DNA of 64,000 nt from Paenibacillus sp. FSL R5-0912 (lineage in GTDB: Bacteria; Bacillota; Bacilli; Paenibacillales; Paenibacillaceae): the NCBI RefSeq assembly GCF_000758605.1, contig NZ_CP009282.1, positions 5,890,001-5,954,000 of the forward strand. The letters are read 5' to 3'. Position 1 is the first letter of the stretch. Each line of letters opens with the position of its first letter. A program made the position numbers and the translations under genes. Shown here piece after piece: positions 59,008 to 64,000 of the stretch. Below the pieces are notes generated by a model that was given only the letters and a program-made list of their open reading frames with translations, was not told the DNA's origin and made no database searches.

Positions 59008-59877
59008 TTACAGCACTCTGTCTGGGATAGTCTCCAGTTCCTCAATCTGCCACCCGGCATCCGTTTTGACCAGATGAAGATGCATGGCATGCTCCTTCTT
59101 TTGCTTATCGCCTTCTGTATACGTCAGCGAGGCTTCCGCCTCCAGTCCATCCTGTTTAATATCAAATTGGATCTCTGAATGATACCCCTCTAAGGCTTCC
59201 CTCCAGCCGGCAAGATCCTCTCCGTTAATCTTAGCCCCGGCGTTATCGATGCGAAGCCGGGCCAGACGCTCCTCCGTTTCCGGTGACTGCTCAATCTTAA
59301 GTACACTCAGACTCAAATACTGCAGGATCACATCCTGAATTTCCTGCGGGTACTCTGGAATAACGACTTTCGTCGCTCTCAGTACCGCTTCTCCCTTCTC
59401 CAGTATGTAAGTACGGTCCAGGGAATAATAAAAAGTGCTATAGTCATTTCTGTACTGCTTATAACCGTCATATTGACCGTCCCGGTCATTGTCTGATATA
59501 TAATCCTCGCCCTGCCCGGTCGCCGCAGCACTGTACACCTTCCGCACCACCTGATCTCCGGAAATCTCCAGCACCGCGAAGCCTGACATTCCGCCACCAT
59601 TGGTAAGGCCGCAATAAATGAAGGTCTGCGGCAGATCCTGCAGCCGGATCAGCCTGAATCCCAGCTTCTGATATCCGCCCTCTAAATCGTGTGTCAGCTC
59701 CTCGATCTGTCCATCCCTGTCTCTCAAAACATGCAGCTCCGAAACGATGGAATATTGCGGATCCGCCTTATCAAGCTCCCCGTATCCAAGTACAATTTCA
59801 TCATTTCCATCGAGATCCAGATCTTGTTTGGCGGAGAACAGCAGCTCTCCCCTCATGTCCCCATGAACAGCATCCAT
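59008..59877 (-). CDS. C-terminal part of a frameshifted lipoprotein, function unknown
   Basis: The frame encodes 289 residues from the ATG used here. It contains GELLFSAKQDLDLDGNDEIVLGYG and SDNDRDGQYDGYKQY, Asp-rich stretches resembling calcium-binding or VCBS/FG-GAP-like repeats. The reading frame stays open upstream of this ATG, giving PWFPGKAQPLQKYMDAVHG, which reads like natural protein. The lipoprotein signal peptide is in another frame, in the overlapping upstream entry. The two together probably form one gene (59008-60212) broken by one frameshift. Confidence 0.65.
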   Translation of the reverse strand: MDAVHGDMRGELLFSAKQDLDLDGNDEIVLGYGELDKADPQYSIVSELHVLRDRDGQIEELTHDLEGGYQKLGFRLIRLQDLPQTFIYCGLTNGGGMSGFAVLEISGDQVVRKVYSAAATGQGEDYISDNDRDGQYDGYKQYRNDYSTFYYSLDRTYILEKGEAVLRATKVVIPEYPQEIQDVILQYLSLSVLKIEQSPETEERLARLRIDNAGAKINGEDLAGWREALEGYHSEIQFDIKQDGLEAEASLTYTEGDKQKKEHAMHLHLVKTDAGWQIEELETIPDRVL

Positions 59878-60212
59878 GTATTTCTGGAGCGGCTGTGCTT
59901 TTCCTGGGAACCAGGGGCTGGAAAGAACGCAGCCGCCGGACTGGAAGCTGGCTGCCCGGTCTGTCCGGGAGCGGGAGCTCGCGCCGGCGATAGCACGGGC
60001 TGCCCAGAAGCCGCGGACACCGGCGGTTCAGAAGATTCACTTAAGTCTGGCGCTTCCGGAGCAGCCGGTGAGACCGCAGCAACGGAAGATTCCGCCCCTG
60101 CAGAAGTTCCTGCTGGAATCAACTTGTCCGCAGAACATGCCGCCAATAACAAACTTAAGAAGAATAATGAAGCAAGTTTCCATAGCTTGGTATTCAGAAC
60201 TAGCCACCTCAA
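59853..60212 (-). pseudogene. N-terminal fragment of the same lipoprotein
   Basis: The frame encodes a lipoprotein signal (LASLFFLSLLLAACS, lipobox LAAC) and a Pro/Ser/Ala-rich linker, then ends in the unlikely tail KHSRSRNTWMLFMGT. The other minus frame continues sensibly from the end of the linker. This points to a frameshift near 59900-59930, from mutation or sequencing error. The gene is convergent with the SRAP gene, only 7 bases away. Confidence 0.6.
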
Positions 60213-60428
60213 ATTTCTCAGTATGCAGGAAGTAAGGGATCCCTGCTGGTAAAATATTCTACATCACTGTTTAGAATCCCTTTTCTGGGTAATCCACCCA
60301 CCAGCCTGAACCCCGTCTCTATAACCGTTCATCTGGTGTTTAAGTCCTATGTACCCCGGGTATTAACTAAAGCTCATTCATTTGTTCATAATTCAGTATC
60401 CACCACATTAATCCCAGGAGGAATAGAC

Positions 60429-62255
60429 ATGGCTCTTAGCAGACAAGCACTGACCACAACACCAGGCACATCCATTGAGCTGGAGTGTCTCTACCATTCT
60501 CCGCAGGGCAAATGGGCGTATCCGTATAGCGAGAAGATCTTCCATTTAAGAGTCCGCAGTAAAAAGAACAATGTGGAACGGGTTTTTGCGCTGACGGGAG
60601 ACAAATACGACTGGGAGCATCATCATCAGGAGCTGGAAATGCTCAAGGTGGCAACAGATGCGTATTTTGATTATTGGGAGGCTGAGATCGTACCTGAGCG
60701 TAAACGTTTCTCTTACGGCTTCAGGTTCGAGTCGGGGAAAGAAACGGTATGGATGGTAGAATCCGGCTTCCATACGAAAGAGCAGCCTGCACCTCCCGGA
60801 GGCTATTATGAAATGCCTTATATCCATGAGGTTGATCTGCTGCATGTTCCCGGGTGGGCTGAATCGGCTGTATTCTATCAGATCATGCCGGACCGGTTCG
60901 CCAACGGAGATCCGGGGAACGATCCGGAAGGAACGCTTGAATGGGGCGGCACACCGACGACCGACAGTTATTTTGGCGGGGATCTGCAGGGGATCATTGA
61001 TCATCTGGATTATATTCTGGAGCTTGGAGTGACCGCGCTGTATCTTACTCCGATCTTTGAGGCACCCAGCAACCATAAATACGATACGGTAGACTACGGA
61101 ACGATCGACTCCAGCTTCGGAGATGTGGAGCTGCTGAAGCAACTGGTCAGCCTGGCTCATTCCAAAGGGCTTAAGGTAGTGCTGGATGCCGTCTTTAACC
61201 ATACAAGCGCGGAGTTCCCGCCATTCAAAGATGTAATTGAACATGGGGCAGACTCCAAATACGCCAATTGGTTTCATATCTATGATTATCCGGTTAAGGC
61301 GGAAGGTAACACCCCCAATTATGATACGTTTGGCTTCTTCGGCGGGATGCCCAAGCTGAATACGGCCAACCCGGAAACCAAAGAATATCTGCTGGACATT
61401 ACCCGCTTCTGGCTCAGTGAGGTACATATCGACGGCTGGCGGCTGGATGTGGCCAATGAGGTAGACCATGTATTCTGGCGCGAATTCCGCCAGGCGGTCA
61501 AAGAGATTAACCCGGAGGCGTTCATCATCGGTGAGGTATGGAGCGATTCCCTTAGCTGGCTCCAGGGGGATCAGTTCGATTCCGTAATGAACTATCCTTT
61601 CTCTGACCGGCTGCTGGAGTTCTTCCAGGGAGATGAGATGGAGCCGGAGGCCTTCGCCTCCCACATCTACGGATTGCTGATGCGTTACCCGCGGCAGGCA
61701 AATGAAGTACTGTTCAATCTTCTCGCCAGCCACGATACCCCCAGAGTCCTTACCCGGCTCGGCGGGGATACCCGGAGACTGAAACTGACAGTCACCTTCC
61801 TGCTTACCTTTACCGGAACGCCGTGTATCTTCTATGGAGATGAAATCGGACTTACGGGAGAAGATGACCCGGATTGCCGTAAATGTATGATCTGGGAGGA
61901 GGAGCGTCAGGACCGTGAGCTATTCAGCTTCTATCAGCGCATGATTGCCCTGCGCAAGAACCATGAGGTACTGCGTACCGGCCACTTCCGTTTCCTGCAG
62001 AGTGATGCAGATAGCCGGGGCCTCGTGTACGAACGTTTCAATGACAACAGCCGCTTTACCGTCTGGATGAACAATTGTAGCGAACCGTTAACCCTTCAGC
62101 AGTCATTCACCGGGGGCAACTGGCAGGATGCCTTCAGCGGTGAACCAGTGGCGATGGATGGTGAAGGAATCAGACTTACGCTGGAGCCGCTGGGGTTCAG
62201 GATACTGCAGAGCGTGGTTGAGGCTGCGGATGACAGTGCGAAGCCTGAGAATTAA
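60429..62255 (+). CDS. GH13 alpha-glucanase, cyclomaltodextrinase/neopullulanase type
   Basis: This cytoplasmic enzyme hydrolyses maltodextrins, cyclodextrins or pullulan. The 608-residue protein has an N-terminal CBM34-like domain (about 1-125) and a GH13 barrel with DAVFNHT (region I), GWRLDVANE (region II, nucleophile D340), IGEVW (region III, acid/base E369) and ASHDTPR (region IV, D436), then a C-terminal beta domain. MPDRFANGD and YFGGDLQGI are typical of this subfamily. AGGAGGA precedes the ATG at 60429; an upstream in-frame ATG at 60336 has none. There is no signal peptide. Confidence 0.93.
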   Translation: MALSRQALTTTPGTSIELECLYHSPQGKWAYPYSEKIFHLRVRSKKNNVERVFALTGDKYDWEHHHQELEMLKVATDAYFDYWEAEIVPERKRFSYGFRFESGKETVWMVESGFHTKEQPAPPGGYYEMPYIHEVDLLHVPGWAESAVFYQIMPDRFANGDPGNDPEGTLEWGGTPTTDSYFGGDLQGIIDHLDYILELGVTALYLTPIFEAPSNHKYDTVDYGTIDSSFGDVELLKQLVSLAHSKGLKVVLDAVFNHTSAEFPPFKDVIEHGADSKYANWFHIYDYPVKAEGNTPNYDTFGFFGGMPKLNTANPETKEYLLDITRFWLSEVHIDGWRLDVANEVDHVFWREFRQAVKEINPEAFIIGEVWSDSLSWLQGDQFDSVMNYPFSDRLLEFFQGDEMEPEAFASHIYGLLMRYPRQANEVLFNLLASHDTPRVLTRLGGDTRRLKLTVTFLLTFTGTPCIFYGDEIGLTGEDDPDCRKCMIWEEERQDRELFSFYQRMIALRKNHEVLRTGHFRFLQSDADSRGLVYERFNDNSRFTVWMNNCSEPLTLQQSFTGGNWQDAFSGEPVAMDGEGIRLTLEPLGFRILQSVVEAADDSAKPEN

Positions 62256-62277
62256 TTGATCTGGGCAGCCTGCCCAA

Positions 62278-62326
62278 AAAGGAGGTGCTCCTGAAGCCAT
62301 TACTGGCTGTCCGGGACACCTCCTTT
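62278..62326 (+). terminator. Terminator of the GH13 gene
   Basis: AAAGGAGGTG pairs with CACCTCCTTT, with inner partial pairing; only a short TT follows. Confidence 0.75.
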
Positions 62327-62743
62327 GCGTGATTACAGGTAAGTATGCGGCTATGAACGCCTCCGCACTGTAATCGCAGGGACCTTCCGACCGCTCACGC
62401 CTTCGTCTCCCTACTCGCGCACACTATTCGGTTGCTCACTTTGTCGATTCTCCTTACTGCCTGGACAATCATATAGTCGCCTTGCACTTCGTATACCGTT
62501 TCGCGACTCAAGTTCGCCGTACGCACCGTAGACACTTGTTGGTCGCCAGTTTTGCCACACTGCCCGAAATAAGTGGATTTTCAGCATCTATTCATCTCTT
62601 GGAACTCACTTTACGGGTAACAAGTGGATTAATTCCACTTATTTCCATCCCATTCCCTGTTATTAGGCAGCGCCAGTGAATATAAGTGTCGTTTATCCAA
62701 CTAATCCTGCGCAAACAGCAAATCCCCCAACTTTAGATGTCGT
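62327..62743. other. Repeat-rich intergenic region before the GNAT gene
   Basis: No gene is visible in these 417 bases. From about 62560 it contains repeated AAATAAGTGGA words. Confidence 0.55.
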
Positions 62744-62760
62744 TTATCCACTTATTTCCC
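62560..62760. repeat. Interspersed AAATAAGTGGA repeat cluster
   Basis: GAAATAAGTGGATT (about 62566), CAAGTGGATTAATTCCACTTATTTCC (in two parts around 62620-62646) and TTTATCCACTTATTTCC (about 62743) are related words in both orientations. TGTCGTTTATCCA occurs twice in part. The last copy overlaps the 3' end of the GNAT gene. Confidence 0.55.
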
Positions 62761-63142
62761 CGGCGCAGATAGCGCTACTTATATAAACCCCATCCGCGCT
62801 ATTGATCTCCGGTCTCGCGGTATAACCCAGGCTCTCATAGAAGCCTACGACCTGCTTTTGGCTGGTAATTACGCTCCGCTGAATGCCTAGCTTCCTGATC
62901 CATTGCTCGGCGGCCCCGATCAGCTTCCGGCCATAGCCTTGGTGCCGGAGGAGAATGAGCACGCTGTCGCCACCGCCCGGATTAATCTGAACCATTGGAA
63001 ATACGCCAAGATCGTCCATGACTGTCATCCTTCCGCCAATGCCGGGGGATGCGGAGCATTTCTTTCGTTTTCCTATAGGCGAATTTAACGAATTGGAGAT
63101 TCCAGGCGGGGACGTTCTCCCGCATGCAGCAGATACAAGCAC
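62744..63142 (-). CDS. GNAT-family N-acetyltransferase, N-terminus uncertain
   Basis: The C-terminal two-thirds show a GNAT acetyl-CoA-binding loop (LLRHQGYGRKLIGAAEQWI) and the later VVGFYESLGYTARPEI. The 132-residue length is short, and the first 60 residues (Arg/Ser/Gly-rich) do not look like a normal GNAT N-terminus, so the gene may be truncated or frameshifted. It begins at GTG after GAGGGG. The last codons (GEISG and stop) coincide with an intergenic repeat word, suggesting the 3' end was altered by the repeat. Substrate unknown. Confidence 0.65.
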   Translation of the reverse strand: MLVSAACGRTSPPGISNSLNSPIGKRKKCSASPGIGGRMTVMDDLGVFPMVQINPGGGDSVLILLRHQGYGRKLIGAAEQWIRKLGIQRSVITSQKQVVGFYESLGYTARPEINSADGVYISSAICAGEISG

Positions 63143-63192
63143 AAGCCCCTCAATTGCGGGTAACTATATTCTTGTCCTATATTGTTAAATGA

Positions 63193-63216
63193 AAAAGCCG
63201 CAAATAAGCGGCTTTT
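63193..63216 (-). terminator. Hairpin terminator after the small 63.3 kb gene
   Basis: AAAAGCCGC pairs with GCGGCTTTT; flanking A and T runs allow use in either direction. Confidence 0.75.
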
Positions 63217-63328
63217 GATTTTCGGCTTATGCCTAGTGAATTGTAATTACAGGTTGATCTTTACGATGAAATTGTCATAGCTTTATGCACGCTAAATCTA
63301 AGGTATGAGGAAGCTACCCGAAGAAAGG

Positions 63329-63508
63329 CTATGTGCTCTGAGTGGGTTTCTTACGTATGCTTGTGAGTTCAAATGCCTCTTTAGGAATTCCCAATTCATG
63401 AGCCTTCTTCTTTTTAATCACCATGGCTTGTTGTAAGCTTGTAGCTTGAAATTCAATTGTAGTGCCAAGCGGATCCGCAAATGCATAGTAGCTTTTTTTA
63501 TTGGACAT
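63329..63508 (-). CDS. Small hypothetical protein (59 residues)
   Basis: This short frame begins MSNKKSYYAFADPLGTTIEF, continues through SLQQAMVIKKKKAHELGIP and ends SIRKKPTQST. GAGGAGG lies ten bases before the ATG and a hairpin terminator follows about 110 bases on, so it is probably a real gene. No family was recognised; there is no signal peptide or membrane segment. Confidence 0.6.
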   Translation of the reverse strand: MSNKKSYYAFADPLGTTIEFQATSLQQAMVIKKKKAHELGIPKEAFELTSIRKKPTQST

Positions 63509-63925
63509 TAACTTAGGGCCTCCTCATCTTATTCTCTAATGATTGTGCAATTCAAAGCCGCTCACCGAGTTTCCGGGTAGCCGGAGCTTATCTGTAACTG
63601 CTTGCAATGAGGCTGGATGGCAAATCACCCTAATAGTGTGCGTCTCCTCTTAGAGAACTATTCGCGAAGACGGCCTTTAAACAAGCCGCCCTTTCAGTTT
63701 CTTGTTTCACGCGTTTCACGCACTCAACTGGCTAAAATCACAAAAAGAAACCGTCCTTTGGAAAATGGAGTTGGGGACCACAACCATTTCAAAGGAGAGG
63801 TTTCTTTTGTACGTTCAATATACTAATGGAGCAACTTTGGCCGAGACTGCTGAAATATGAGCAATACCAAACCCATTAACCGAGCGCCACTGTACCGTAT
63901 TTCATCGTTATTCCCATTCCTTTCA
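63509..63925. other. Intergenic region near the right edge
   Basis: 417 bases with no supported gene. A plus-strand open frame at 63617-63826 is rejected because it runs through the hairpin at 63744-63808. Confidence 0.5.
63744..63808. terminator. Long imperfect hairpin
   Basis: AAAGAAACC..CCTTTG.AAAATGG pairs with CCATTT.AAAGG..GGTTTCTTT, flanked by TTTTG on the plus side. It could end transcription from either direction; the gene it serves is not clear. Confidence 0.6.
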
Positions 63926-64000
63926 TTACCCTTTCACACCCGACATCGTAATCCCCTGAATGTAATAGCGCTGCAGGAACAGAAACAGGATCAGAATCGG
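63926..64000 (-). CDS. C-terminus of a CUT1 sugar ABC permease (MalG type), partial
   Basis: The last 24 codons of a gene entering from the right edge encode FLFLQRYYIQGITMSGVKG before TAA. This matches the conserved C-terminal tail of MalG-type permeases (FLxxQ(R/K)YFxxGxxxGAVKG). It implies another carbohydrate ABC importer operon starting beyond the window on the minus strand. Confidence 0.85.
   Translation of the reverse strand, partial: PILILFLFLQRYYIQGITMSGVKG

Noticed and set aside
60546..61733. Long open frame antisense to the GH13 gene
   Set aside because: Shadow of a well-supported GH13 gene with all four conserved regions.
63617..63826. Plus-strand open frame of 69 codons
   Set aside because: It reads through a long hairpin at 63744-63808 and lacks a ribosome binding site.

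Overview
The window looks like a chromosomal segment from a Paenibacillus-type, spore-forming member of the Bacillota. The evidence is the spore genes (spoIIP, gpr), a Bacillus-like order for lepA, yqxA-like, spoIIP, gpr, rpsT and holA, the comE competence genes, a leucine T-box in front of leuS, S-layer-anchored glucanases and YesM/YesN-type two-component regulators. No tRNA, rRNA, CRISPR array, phage module or intact insertion sequence was recognised.

Layout. 0-5 kb holds the 5' end of lepA, a YqxA-like gene, spoIIP, gpr, rpsT (opposite strand) and holA. 5-16 kb holds an ECF sigma/anti-sigma pair, the ketodeoxygluconate module (kdgA and kdgK divergent, kdgR further on), an AT-rich accessory islet between kdgK and kdgR, and a second ECF sigma/anti-sigma pair. 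16-21 kb has a LacI-type regulator and a heterodimeric ABC exporter. 21-25 kb is the class Ib ribonucleotide reductase operon nrdIEF behind two NrdR boxes, followed by an alpha/beta hydrolase. 25.7-35 kb resumes the conserved block (comEC, comEB, comEA, divergent comER, leuS with its T-box). In Bacillus subtilis comEC lies next to holA, so about 20 kb separates the two halves here.

35-54 kb is dominated by a beta-glucan utilisation locus. It contains two tandem secreted GH16 licheninases, a solute-binding lipoprotein divergent from a YesM/YesN-type histidine kinase and response regulator, a GH94 phosphorylase in one operon with a CUT1 sugar ABC importer, and a 1512-residue S-layer-anchored GH16 laminarinase-type enzyme with several carbohydrate-binding modules. 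The simplest reading is that beta-glucan is cut at the cell surface, oligosaccharides are bound and imported, and they are split phosphorolytically inside the cell. A cytoplasmic GH13 enzyme (60.4-62.3 kb) and the C-terminus of another sugar permease at the right edge extend the carbohydrate theme.

54-64 kb also holds a zinc-ribbon protein, a PRC-barrel protein, a cysteine desulfurase, a Ser/Gly-rich unknown, a DUF523 protein, an SRAP (YedK/HMCES) protein, a lipoprotein gene apparently broken by a frameshift, a GNAT acetyltransferase and a small conserved-looking protein. Intergenic regions carry several families of short repeats, including a hairpin element in two clear copies and a recurrent AACG(A/T)TAG-type motif beside small accessory genes.
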